64,000 bases of DNA from CBDCZI01 sp965224495. GTDB taxonomy: Bacteria > Bacteroidota > Bacteroidia > Cytophagales > JAAEPT01. This document shows, piece by piece, positions 8,959 through 16,951 of this stretch. The DNA is taken from positions 62,001 to 126,000 of the forward strand of contig CBDCZI010000021.1 in assembly GCA_965224495.1 (NCBI GenBank). The letters are read 5' to 3'. The notes beneath the pieces are model-generated. The model saw nothing but the letters and a program-made list of their open reading frames with translations. It did no database searches and was not told the DNA's origin. Position numbers and translations under genes: made by a program. The first letter of the stretch is position 1; each line of letters starts with the position of its first letter.

Positions 8959-10660
8959 ATGCAAAATAATATACTACGTTTTTTATTTTTCACCACCTTG
9001 TTTTTAACGGTTTCTATTGGGGTATTCCCAAAAGAAGGCAAAGATAAAAATTATCCACGCTGATAGAGGAACAGGAGGAGAGTTGAGGGGTGAACCTGTC
9101 AATAAGTTATACGGGCGTGTACATTTACAGCGAGGAGATGTTGATTTTTATTGCGATTCGGCAATTCGTTACGTCAAAAGAAATGATTTTAATGCGTACG
9201 GTCATGTGCGAATGGTGAAGAAAAATGCGATTACTTTAACTTCCAAAAAGCTACTACATAAAGGAAAAACAGGGGTTTCTAGGTTTACAGGAAATGTAGT
9301 ACTTCGTGATAAAAAAATGACCCTAAAAACAGAGAATTTAGATTACAATAAAAATACAGACCTGGCTTACTATTATGGTGGAGGTGTTGTAAATGATGAT
9401 AAAGTTCGCTTGGTCAGTAAAACAGGTGTTTACAGTGTGAGTGCAAAGTTTTTCAACTTTTATACAGATGTGAAAGTTACACAGCCAGGCAATGTGATTA
9501 CTTCGGACACTTTACGCTACAATAGGTTGTCTGGTGTGGTTTATTTTGAAGGACCAACGGTTATAAAATCGCAATTAAATGATTTGTACGCTGAAAAAGG
9601 GAAATACAATACCAAAACGGAAGATGCTTATTTTAGTAAAAATGCAGTGGTAGAAACACCTAAATATGTATTGAAAGGAGATAGTTTGTTTTTCAACAAC
9701 AAATCGACTGATGGTTATGTGTTGGGAAATGTGATTATTCAATCAAAAAAAGACAGTCTATTTATCTTTGGAGACGAAGCTATTCGAAATGGAGTCGCGG
9801 GAACAATGAAAGTATCTGGCGAACGAGCTTTAATGGAAAAGATAAACGGGATAGACACGACTTTTATCTTAGCTGACACATTGTATGCGATTGAAGACAC
9901 GGCTTCTCATCAACAAGAACAGATTTTTGCATACAATAATGTAGAGATTTATAAAAACGAATTACAAGCCTCTTGTGATAGCTTAGTGAATGATTTTAAA
10001 GACTCAACGATTTATTTTTATAAAAAACCAGTAGTTTGGAATGGAGACAATCAAATTTCGGGAGATACGATCAAAGTAGTATCTGTCAAAAAACAAATTG
10101 ATAAAGCATATACCAATGGACATAGTTTTATTGTCAAACAGCATCACGGCGTACAGTACGACCAGATAAAAGGACGACAAACAGTCGCTTATTTTAAAAA
10201 TAACGATATTGCTAAAGTACGTGTTTTAGGTAATGGAGAGTGTTTGTATTACCTCAATGATGAGGAAGATAAAACATTTACAGGAGTCAATAGAATAGAA
10301 TGCAGTGAAATGAAAGTACGTTTTAAAAACAAAGAGTTGAGCGACGTTACGTTCTTGTCTTTGCCCAATGCACATTTTTATCCGCCCCAATTATTGACTC
10401 CAGCAGTAAGTTTTTTGAAAGATTTTATATGGGAAGAGGAAAAACGACCGTTATTAAGAGAGTTTAGAGCAATGCACAATAAATATATTCCTTTACCAAA
10501 AGAAATTATAGAGGAGGTTGTAGAAGATGATAAAATAGAAAAAGAGGTGATAGAGGAGAGTTTAGAGGAGTTTTTAGATAAATCTAAACAACGAAAGGCT
10601 AGAAAAAAGGAAAAGAAAAGGAAGAAAAAAGAGCTTCGAAAAAAGAAAAACTTGAATTGA
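8959..10660 (+). CDS. OstA/LptA-domain periplasmic protein (LPS transport), frameshift at signal peptide
   Basis: Residues from KIKIIHADRG onward form repeated beta-strand units (LYGRVHLQRGDVDFYCDSA, then GNVVLRDKKMTL) typical of the OstA-like beta-jellyroll family that carries lipopolysaccharide across the periplasm. The C-terminal ~45 residues are very Lys/Glu-rich. A signal peptide (MQNNILRFLFFTTLFLTVSIG) starts at ATG 8959 but is in a different frame from the body, which is open from a TTG at 9017. A run of four G at 9019-9022 is the joint. With three G the reading becomes ...VSIGYSQKKAKIKI, a normal export signal. The next gene is BamD, so this is an outer-membrane biogenesis cluster. 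Confidence 0.85.
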
Positions 10661-10674
10661 TACCTAAAACTGAG

Positions 10675-10682
10675 TATTTTTG
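10675..10682 (+). promoter_or_regulatory. Putative -7 promoter element before bamD
   Basis: TATTTTTG fits TAnnTTTG and is 12 bases ahead of the bamD ATG. It could give the bamD-recN run its own transcript. Confidence 0.4.
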
Positions 10683-10694
10683 CAGATTAGATTT

Positions 10695-11531
10695 ATGAAA
10701 TTAAACAGATTTATTATATTATTAGGGCTTATCGCTCTGTTCTCATCGTGTAGTACTTACCAAAAAGTACTAAAGAAAGGTACGTTTGACGAGAAATTTA
10801 CAGCCGCTATGGCGTATTATAATACAGAGGACTATTACAAGGCAGGAGAGTTATTTGAAAACATATCACCAACTGCTTTAGGGAGACCTCAGATGGAAGA
10901 GATTAAATTTTATTACGCCTACACCCAATACCGTCAGAAAGCGTATATGATGAGCCGTTATTATTTTCAAGAGTTTACAGAGATGTTTCCCCGAAGTGAA
11001 AAAACGGAAGAAGCTGCTTTTAGAGCTGCCGAATCTCGTTATTACCAATCTCCTCGTTACAATTTGGAACAAACCAACTCTCACAAAGCGATTAATGATT
11101 TGCAAGGGTTTCTGTTGAAATATCCTTTTAGTAAATTTAAAGATCAAGCAACGGCTATTGTACTTGAGATGGAAGGGAAGATAGAAAATAAGGCTTTTGT
11201 AGCTGCTAAACAGTATTTAAAGATAAGAGAATACAAGGCTGCGGTGGTTGCATTAGAAAATTTTAAGTTAGATTATCCAGCGTCTAAGAGTAAAGAAGAA
11301 GTAATTTTCTTGAAAATAGAAGCTCAATATGAATTAGCAATTATTAGCTACAATCAAATTGAAAAAGACGGAGAAATTATCGAATTAAAAAAAGATAGAT
11401 TAACGAAAGTGAAGCTATTTTACCACGAATTTATAGATGCTTACCCAAACAGTGTATTTAAAAAAGACGCTGAAAGGATGTATAATAGTGCAAGTGCACA
11501 ACTTCAAGTTAAACAAAAAAACAAAAAATAA
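10695..11531 (+). CDS. bamD: Outer membrane protein assembly lipoprotein BamD
   Basis: BamD is the essential lipoprotein of the beta-barrel assembly machine. I chose ATG 10695 because it gives a proper lipoprotein signal, MKLNRFIILLGLIALFSSC, with the lipid-bearing Cys followed by STYQKVLKKG. An in-frame TTG at 10680 would only add five residues. The rest is TPR helices: YYNTEDYYKAGELFE, an EEAAFRAAESRYYQSPRYNL segment, DLQGFLLKYP, and a last repeat YHEFIDAYPNS. The length (278 residues) is right. The stop overlaps the next gene's ATG. Confidence 0.95.
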   Translation: MKLNRFIILLGLIALFSSCSTYQKVLKKGTFDEKFTAAMAYYNTEDYYKAGELFENISPTALGRPQMEEIKFYYAYTQYRQKAYMMSRYYFQEFTEMFPRSEKTEEAAFRAAESRYYQSPRYNLEQTNSHKAINDLQGFLLKYPFSKFKDQATAIVLEMEGKIENKAFVAAKQYLKIREYKAAVVALENFKLDYPASKSKEEVIFLKIEAQYELAIISYNQIEKDGEIIELKKDRLTKVKLFYHEFIDAYPNSVFKKDAERMYNSASAQLQVKQKNKK

Positions 11532-11842
11532 TGGCTGCTATCAATAACGCACAAATCAAGACAAGAAATATCACTGACTTACAAGATAAGTGTGGTAATA
11601 TCTACAAAGCGGTTAAAATCATTTCGATGAAAGCAAACCAATTATCAGTTGTTTCAAAAGAAGAATTGAATGCTAAATTGGCGGAATTTGCATCTACAGT
11701 TGATAACTTAGAAGAGATTTTTGAAAATAGAGAACAAATCGAAATCTCTAAATTTTACGAAAGAATGCCTAAGCCTTCAAAAGTAGCTTTAGAGTTGTTT
11801 TTGGAAGATGGTATTTTTCACCAACAAAAAGAGGTTAAATAA
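11531..11842 (+). CDS. rpoZ: DNA-directed RNA polymerase omega subunit (RpoZ/Rpb6-like)
   Basis: A 103-residue protein of the short omega type found in Bacteroidota. TDLQDKCGNIYKAVKIISMKA corresponds to the conserved omega helix, and the tail contains EFASTVDNLEEIFENREQ. Omega helps assemble the RNA polymerase core. Its ATG overlaps the bamD stop (AATAATGG), and the CoaC GTG starts two bases after its stop, so it belongs to the bamD-recN operon. The assignment rests on sequence pattern and on this conserved neighbourhood. Confidence 0.85.
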   Translation: MAAINNAQIKTRNITDLQDKCGNIYKAVKIISMKANQLSVVSKEELNAKLAEFASTVDNLEEIFENREQIEISKFYERMPKPSKVALELFLEDGIFHQQKEVK

Positions 11843-11844
11843 TT

Positions 11845-12387
11845 GTGCTGAAAGGCAAAAAAATACTAATTGCAGTTTCGGGAAGTATTGCTGCCTATAA
11901 AGTAGCAACACTTGTCCGTTTGTTGGTACAAGAAGAGGTTGAGGTAAAGGTTGTAATGACGGATGCTTCAACCTCTTTTATTACCCCTTTGACATTGGCT
12001 ACGTTGTCTAAAAATCCTGTTTTAATTGATTTTGAAAAAGGAAAAACGGGTGAATGGAACAACCACGTAGAGTTAGGTCTTTGGGCTGACTTGTACTTAG
12101 TCGCTCCTGCATCTGCTAATACGATTGGTAAAATGGCAAACGGAATTTGTGATAACTTACTTTTAGCTACCTATTTTTCGGCAAGATGTCCTGTCGCTTT
12201 TGCACCAGCAATGGATTTGGATATGTACCAACACCCTGCAATTTTGGCTAATATAGAAAAGCTAAAATCGTTTGGTAATTTGTTAATAGAACCTACAAAA
12301 GGTGAGTTAGCGAGTGGTTTGGTAGGGAAAGGAAGAATGGAAGAACCCGAAAATATACTCAGGTTTTGTCAAGAAATATTGAAATAA
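11845..12387 (+). CDS. coaC: Phosphopantothenoylcysteine decarboxylase (CoaC half)
   Basis: Flavoprotein that decarboxylates phosphopantothenoylcysteine in coenzyme A synthesis. It starts with GTG (MLKGKKILIAVSGSIAAYK) and shows the catalytic-His region WNNHVELGLWAD, the FMN-binding PASANTIGKMANGICDNLL and APAMD. It is 180 residues and ends at RFCQEILK. In most bacteria this domain is fused to CoaB in a ~400-residue CoaBC. Here the stop TAA overlaps the CoaB ATG by one base (TAATG). The split lies exactly in the interdomain linker. It may be natural gene fission with translational coupling, or a 1-base deletion. Confidence 0.9.
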   Translation: MLKGKKILIAVSGSIAAYKVATLVRLLVQEEVEVKVVMTDASTSFITPLTLATLSKNPVLIDFEKGKTGEWNNHVELGLWADLYLVAPASANTIGKMANGICDNLLLATYFSARCPVAFAPAMDLDMYQHPAILANIEKLKSFGNLLIEPTKGELASGLVGKGRMEEPENILRFCQEILK

Positions 12388-13046
12388 TGCACTTAAAAGG
12401 CAAAAATGTATTAATCACAGCAGGTCCTACACACGAACCTATTGACCCAGTAAGGTTTATTGGTAATCATTCGAGTGGGAAAATGGGGTACGCAATTGTT
12501 GACGAGTTGATAAAAAATGGAGTAAATGTTACTTTAGTGACAGGTCCTACTGCTCTTGTACCAAATGTGAATGCCTTGGTTTATCAAGTGAATTCAGCAG
12601 AAGAAATGTACGAGGCTGTGATGAAAGAATTCACAAAACAAGATGTGTTTATTTTGGCGGCAGCAGTTGCTGATTACACACCAAAAGTTTATTCGTCTAA
12701 AAAAATAAAAAAGAAAGACGACGAAATGTTTATTGAATTGGTGAAAACCAAAGATATAGCCAAAGAAGTAGGTTTACTTAAAAATAAAAGCCAAATTACT
12801 GTAGGGTTTGCTTTAGAGACAAATGATGAAGAAGCAAATGCAAACAAAAAGTTAGTTTCTAAAAACCTTGATTTTATTGTTTTGAACTCAATGAGGAACA
12901 AGGGGACGTGTTTTGGAGGTGATAATAACAAAGTCACGCTTATCGAAAAGACAAGGTCGGTAACATTTACAACTAAGCCTAAAACAGCAGTAGCCAAAGA
13001 TATTGTTAACTATTTGAATGCTTTAATAGATGAAAAATTTAATTAG
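12387..13046 (+). CDS. coaB: Phosphopantothenate-cysteine ligase (CoaB half)
   Basis: Joins cysteine to phosphopantothenate in CoA synthesis. From ATG 12387 the protein is 219 residues and begins MHLKGKNVLITAGPTHEPID, followed by VRFIGNHSSGKMG (nucleotide and dimer region), AAAVADYTP, KTKDI (catalytic Lys region) and GFALETND. Together CoaC plus CoaB equal the normal fused length with nothing missing at the joint. The start overlaps the CoaC stop. Its 3' end overlaps the porD start by 17 bases. Confidence 0.9.
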   Translation: MHLKGKNVLITAGPTHEPIDPVRFIGNHSSGKMGYAIVDELIKNGVNVTLVTGPTALVPNVNALVYQVNSAEEMYEAVMKEFTKQDVFILAAAVADYTPKVYSSKKIKKKDDEMFIELVKTKDIAKEVGLLKNKSQITVGFALETNDEEANANKKLVSKNLDFIVLNSMRNKGTCFGGDNNKVTLIEKTRSVTFTTKPKTAVAKDIVNYLNALIDEKFN

Positions 13047-13929
13047 TCTTTTTCTTTTCTTTTTTACAATAGTATCTTTTGCACAAGAGTTGAAGTGCAA
13101 TGTGATGGTTGACGCTTCACGTATTCAAACACAAGAAAAACAAATTTTTGAGGAATTGAAGGTCGCTATTGAAGAGTTTATGAACACGACAAGATGGACT
13201 GAAGACGAATATGAAAATTTAGAGCAAATAGAATGTAATTTATCCATTCAATTGTTGACAATGCCAGCTGTGGGAGTTTTTACAGCAACAGCACAAATAC
13301 AGTCTAATCGACCGATGTACAACACAGATTACCAATCGGTAGTTTTTAATTATGTAGATAAAAGTTTTAACTTTACCTACCAACAAGGGGCGTCATTAAA
13401 TTACAGTGAAAACCAATACACCTCTGATTTAACTTCGTTATTGGCACTTTACGCTAATATTATTATTGGCTTAGATTACGATACTTTTGCAGACAAAGGA
13501 GGAAAGCCTTACTTTGATAAAGCTCAGAGTATCTTTTTGACGGCTCAGTCTTCGGGAAGTGGAATTTGGTCTTTGGAAAAAGAATTAGAGAATGTAAATG
13601 GGAAATTTAGCTTGGTAAATGATTTGATAAATGCACAATTAGAACAGTTTCATACTGATTTATACAACTACCATTTGAAATCATTAGATGTATTCACGAC
13701 GGATAAAGAGGCTTGTCTAAATGGTATAATCAAGTCTTTGGAGAGTATTGAAAGACAAAAAGAAACGATAGCTTTTAGTATTTTAATCAACTCATTTTTC
13801 TTTGCCAAATCAGCAGAACTTATCAAGATTTTTGAAAAGGCTCCTGCCGACAAGCGTAAAAAGGTCTTAGCTATTTTGATAAATGTTGACCCTAAAAACA
13901 GAGCCAAATACACCAGTAAGCTGAAATGA
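13030..13929 (+). CDS. porD: PorD-like type IX secretion protein (DUF4835)
   Basis: The 299-residue protein has a signal peptide (MKNLISLFLFFFTIVSFAQ) and then ELKCNVMVDASRIQ, the typical start of the DUF4835/PorD family. It continues with QSNRPMYNTDYQSVVFNYVD and LLALYANIIIGLDYDTF, also diagnostic. Known: PorD is linked to the type IX secretion system, whose substrates appear at both ends of this window. Its precise role is unresolved. It is inside the bamD-recN run. Confidence 0.88.
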   Translation: MKNLISLFLFFFTIVSFAQELKCNVMVDASRIQTQEKQIFEELKVAIEEFMNTTRWTEDEYENLEQIECNLSIQLLTMPAVGVFTATAQIQSNRPMYNTDYQSVVFNYVDKSFNFTYQQGASLNYSENQYTSDLTSLLALYANIIIGLDYDTFADKGGKPYFDKAQSIFLTAQSSGSGIWSLEKELENVNGKFSLVNDLINAQLEQFHTDLYNYHLKSLDVFTTDKEACLNGIIKSLESIERQKETIAFSILINSFFFAKSAELIKIFEKAPADKRKKVLAILINVDPKNRAKYTSKLK

Positions 13930-13930
13930 A

Positions 13931-14143
13931 ATGGGGAAGAGGTTGTATAGAGTTTTTGCTAACGAATTAAAAACGGAACTCGATAAAGTACTAAATAAAG
14001 AAGTCGATATCGTTTTAAGTAATGATAGCGTATTACACGGTGTGGTTTTGAGTTTTACTGAAAATGAGTTAGTATTACGTAACATTGTACGAAACAAAAC
14101 CACAATCGCTTTATCCGATATCCAAGAAATTCTATTTACTTAA
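13931..14143 (+). CDS. Small conserved-looking protein with RimP C-terminal/Sm-like fold pattern
   Basis: A 70-residue protein between porD and recN, one base after the porD stop and three bases before the recN ATG, so it is clearly operonic. After a basic helix (MGKRLYRVFANELKTEL) it reads NKEVDIVLSNDSVLHGVVLS, then FTENELVLRN and TTIALSDIQEIL. The alternating hydrophobic strands with a central Gly and the closing DIQEI resemble the SH3/Sm barrel of the RimP C-terminal domain or LSm proteins. RimP's N-terminal domain is missing. Function unknown; binding to RNA or ribosomes is a guess. Confidence 0.65.
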   Translation: MGKRLYRVFANELKTELDKVLNKEVDIVLSNDSVLHGVVLSFTENELVLRNIVRNKTTIALSDIQEILFT

Positions 14144-14146
14144 CCT

Positions 14147-15799
14147 ATGCTTCAAAAATTAATAATAAAGAACTACGCTTTGATAGAAAATCTTGAGATT
14201 TTTTTAGGTGCGAACCTCAATATTATCACAGGAGAAACTGGTGCAGGGAAATCTATATTATTGGGTGCATTAGGTTTGTTATTAGGAAAAAGAGCTGATT
14301 CTAAAGCCTTAAAAAATCACCAAAATAAGTGTGTAATTGAAGGTGAATTCACTATCTCAAAATTACAATTAAAGCCATTTTTTAAAGAAAATGATTTAGA
14401 TTACGAAGAACAAACGATTATCCGTAGAGAAATCGCTGTGTCAGGAAAATCTCGTTCGTTTATCAATGATACGCCCGTAACACTAGATGTGGTTAAAAAA
14501 TTAGGTGTTCGGTTGATTGATATTCATTCGCAACACCAAACTATTCTTTTAAAAGAGAGTGGTTTTCAGATGAATATCATTGATTCTTTTGCTGAGAATA
14601 AGAAGAGAGTAGCACAGTTTCAAATTAAGTATTCTGAATATAAATTGCTTAAGAAAGAATACGAGGTAGTTTTAACTTCTTTCGAATCAGCACAAACAGA
14701 GCTTGATTACAATAATTATTTATTAAACGAATTGGTCGAGTGTGATGCACAAGCGGGTGAATATGACCAATTAGAGCAGGACTTAAACCTGGCGGAACAT
14801 TCCAAAGACATAAAAAGTTGTTTAACTACTTTTCATCAACAGGTAAGTACTTCGGAAGTTTCTATTTCTACACAACTCTACGATTTAAAGAACGAATTAG
14901 ATAAAATAACGTCTTTTTCTGCTGAATATGAAGAGTTTGCACAACGCTTAGGCAGTGTGGCTATCGAATTGGATGATTTGAGTGAAGAAATTAAACAAAA
15001 AAGTGAAAGTATTTCTTTTGATGACGAGTCATTGGAAGTGATGAATGAGCGAATGAGTTTACTGAATAGCTTATTTTCAAAACACCACGTAACGACCGTA
15101 GAGGCACTGATAGAGAAAAGGAATAAGTTAGAAGATACGGTAAATAATACATTTGGTGATCAAGAGAAGTTAAAAGAATTAGAAAAAACGATCGCTTCTT
15201 TAGAAAAGGAATTGACAAAACAAGCAGAAGAACTTTCAACATATAGACAGAAAGTCATTCCGTTTATAGAGCAAAAAGTAAACGAAGAACTCAAGCGAGT
15301 AGGGATGCCGGAGGCACAAATAATTGTGAAATTAGCAACGGTATCATTAAATAATTACGGTATTGATGATATTGAATTTCATTTTTCAGCCAATAAAGGT
15401 ATTGTAGCTCAACCTTTGGGGGCAGTTGCGTCAGGAGGGGAGTTTAGTCGTTTGATGTTTGTTTTGAAGTACTTATTGACAGCTAAAACACAATTGCCAA
15501 CGGTTATTTTTGATGAAATAGATACAGGGATTTCAGGAGAAATAGCGATTAAGATGGCAGAAATGATGCGTGAAATGGCACGTAATCACCAACTAATAAC
15601 CATCACACACTTACCTCAAGTCGCAGGTTTTGGAGATAAACACTTCTTTGTATATAAAGACCAATCGGGCGAACAAGCGAGGAGTGATATGAGAGAACTA
15701 ACCAGGGAAGAGCGTTTGCAAGAATTAGCGCAGATGATAGGTGGAGAAAATCCATCGGAGGGAGCTTACCAAAGTGCCAAAGAATTACTCAAAGGATAA
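14147..15799 (+). CDS. recN: DNA repair protein RecN
   Basis: SMC-like ATPase for double-strand-break repair. It starts at ATG 14147 with LIIKNYALIENLEI and the Walker A GETGAGKSI. The middle is long coiled-coil sequence (residues about 150-370). The second ATPase half has VASGGEFSRLMFVLKYLL (signature) and VIFDEIDTGISGEIA (Walker B), then ITHLPQVAGFGD. The 550-residue length is normal. It is the last gene of the bamD run. Confidence 0.96.
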   Translation: MLQKLIIKNYALIENLEIFLGANLNIITGETGAGKSILLGALGLLLGKRADSKALKNHQNKCVIEGEFTISKLQLKPFFKENDLDYEEQTIIRREIAVSGKSRSFINDTPVTLDVVKKLGVRLIDIHSQHQTILLKESGFQMNIIDSFAENKKRVAQFQIKYSEYKLLKKEYEVVLTSFESAQTELDYNNYLLNELVECDAQAGEYDQLEQDLNLAEHSKDIKSCLTTFHQQVSTSEVSISTQLYDLKNELDKITSFSAEYEEFAQRLGSVAIELDDLSEEIKQKSESISFDDESLEVMNERMSLLNSLFSKHHVTTVEALIEKRNKLEDTVNNTFGDQEKLKELEKTIASLEKELTKQAEELSTYRQKVIPFIEQKVNEELKRVGMPEAQIIVKLATVSLNNYGIDDIEFHFSANKGIVAQPLGAVASGGEFSRLMFVLKYLLTAKTQLPTVIFDEIDTGISGEIAIKMAEMMREMARNHQLITITHLPQVAGFGDKHFFVYKDQSGEQARSDMRELTREERLQELAQMIGGENPSEGAYQSAKELLKG

Positions 15800-15843
15800 G
15801 TGACAAAGTAGCTTATTAATTGCTTTTTATCGCTTAAAATCAA

Positions 15844-15851
15844 TATATTTG
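15844..15851 (+). promoter_or_regulatory. Putative -7 promoter element for fabI
   Basis: TATATTTG matches TAnnTTTG and lies 22 bases before the fabI ATG. Confidence 0.45.
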
Positions 15852-15873
15852 TCATTGGATTAAAATCAAAATT

Positions 15874-16686
15874 ATGTCATATAATCTTTTAAAAGGAAAG
15901 AAAGGAATTATTTTTGGAGCACTTGATGAGCATTCTATTGCTTGGAAAGCTGCAGAACAAGCACACGCTGAAGGAGCTGAATTTATTTTGAGTAACGCAC
16001 CTATTGCCATGCGAATGGGGGCAATCAATACCTTAGCTGAAAAGACAAATTCTGAAATCGTTCCTGCAGATGCAACCTCTATTGAAGATTTGGAGAACTT
16101 AATAGAAACTGCTAAGAAGAAATTTGGCAAAATTGATTTTATCTTACATTCTATCGGAATGAGTCCTAATATTCGTAAGAAAATTGCTTACGAAGACTTA
16201 AATTATAGATTTTTCAATCAGTCTATTGACGTTTCAGCTTTATCTTTTCACAAAGTAATGAGTGTAGCACATAAAATGGACGCCTTGAATGATTACGCAT
16301 CAATTATTGCTTTATCATACATTGCAGCACAACGTGTTTTCCCTGATTATACTGATATGTCACAGGCAAAAGCAGTATTGGAGTCAATAGCTAGAAATTT
16401 TGGAGCAGTATTGGCACAAGATAAAAAAATCCGTGTAAATACCATTTCTCAATCGCCAACAATGACGACAGCAGGAAAGGGAATAGCAGGATTTCAAGAG
16501 TTTTTCAAATTTGCTGATGATATGTCGCCATTAGGCAACGCATCAGCTGAAGATTGTGCAAACTATATCGTGATGATGTTCTCAGATTTCACAAAAAGCG
16601 TAACGATGCAAAACTTAATGCATGACGGGGGGTTTAGTTCTTCAGGAATTACTTCTAAAATTATCGAACAGATAAAAGTTGATTAA
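15874..16686 (+). CDS. fabI: Enoyl-ACP reductase (NADH)
   Basis: Last reductive step of fatty acid elongation. The protein (270 residues) starts MSYNLLKGKKGIIFGALDEH, the nucleotide-binding start of FabI. It has the SIGMSP loop, ALSYIAAQRV and the catalytic Tyr-x6-Lys (Y in DYTDMSQAK to K), followed by VNTISQSPTMT. The end HDGGFSSSGIT is family-typical. It stands alone between a promoter-like element and a strong terminator. Confidence 0.96.
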   Translation: MSYNLLKGKKGIIFGALDEHSIAWKAAEQAHAEGAEFILSNAPIAMRMGAINTLAEKTNSEIVPADATSIEDLENLIETAKKKFGKIDFILHSIGMSPNIRKKIAYEDLNYRFFNQSIDVSALSFHKVMSVAHKMDALNDYASIIALSYIAAQRVFPDYTDMSQAKAVLESIARNFGAVLAQDKKIRVNTISQSPTMTTAGKGIAGFQEFFKFADDMSPLGNASAEDCANYIVMMFSDFTKSVTMQNLMHDGGFSSSGITSKIIEQIKVD

Positions 16687-16710
16687 TTCAACTGTATATA
16701 GACGTTAATT

Positions 16711-16743
16711 AAAAGCCAACTCTCTAAGGGTTGGCTTTTTTTG
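16711..16743 (+). terminator. Rho-independent terminator after fabI
   Basis: AAAGCCAAC pairs perfectly with GTTGGCTTT and is followed by a T-run. Confidence 0.88.
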
Positions 16744-16782
16744 TTTTGTAGCTTACAAATGAATAATAAAGGTATTAAGCAC

Positions 16783-16815
16783 AAAAAAAAGGGAAGTTAT
16801 AAATAACTTCCCTTT
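16783..16815 (-). terminator. Terminator of the tRNA-Cys transcript
   Basis: AAAGGGAAGTTAT and ATAACTTCCCTTT form a perfect 13-bp stem with a 2-base loop. On the minus strand it is followed by a T-run and lies directly after the tRNA. Confidence 0.85.
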
Positions 16816-16816
16816 G

Positions 16817-16887
16817 AGGACTCGAGCGGATTCGAACCGCTGTAGATGCTTTTGCAGAGCACTGCCTAGCCGCTCGGCCACGAGTCC
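16817..16887 (-). tRNA. tRNA-Cys (GCA anticodon)
   Basis: On the minus strand the acceptor GGACTCG pairs with CGAGTCC, the discriminator is U (as expected for Cys), and CCA is not encoded. The T arm is AGCGG-TTCGAAT-CCGCT. The anticodon loop CTGCAAA gives GCA. 71 nt. Confidence 0.95.
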
Positions 16888-16951
16888 TTGTTTCTGATAC
16901 AAAGGTAGTGTTAATCTTCTCTTTTACAAACAATAAAACACTAATATTTTC

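Noticed and set aside
8959..9063. Independent 34-residue peptide gene at the start of the ostA region
   Set aside because: It is better explained as the frameshifted signal peptide of the OstA-like protein, since dropping one G joins the two cleanly.
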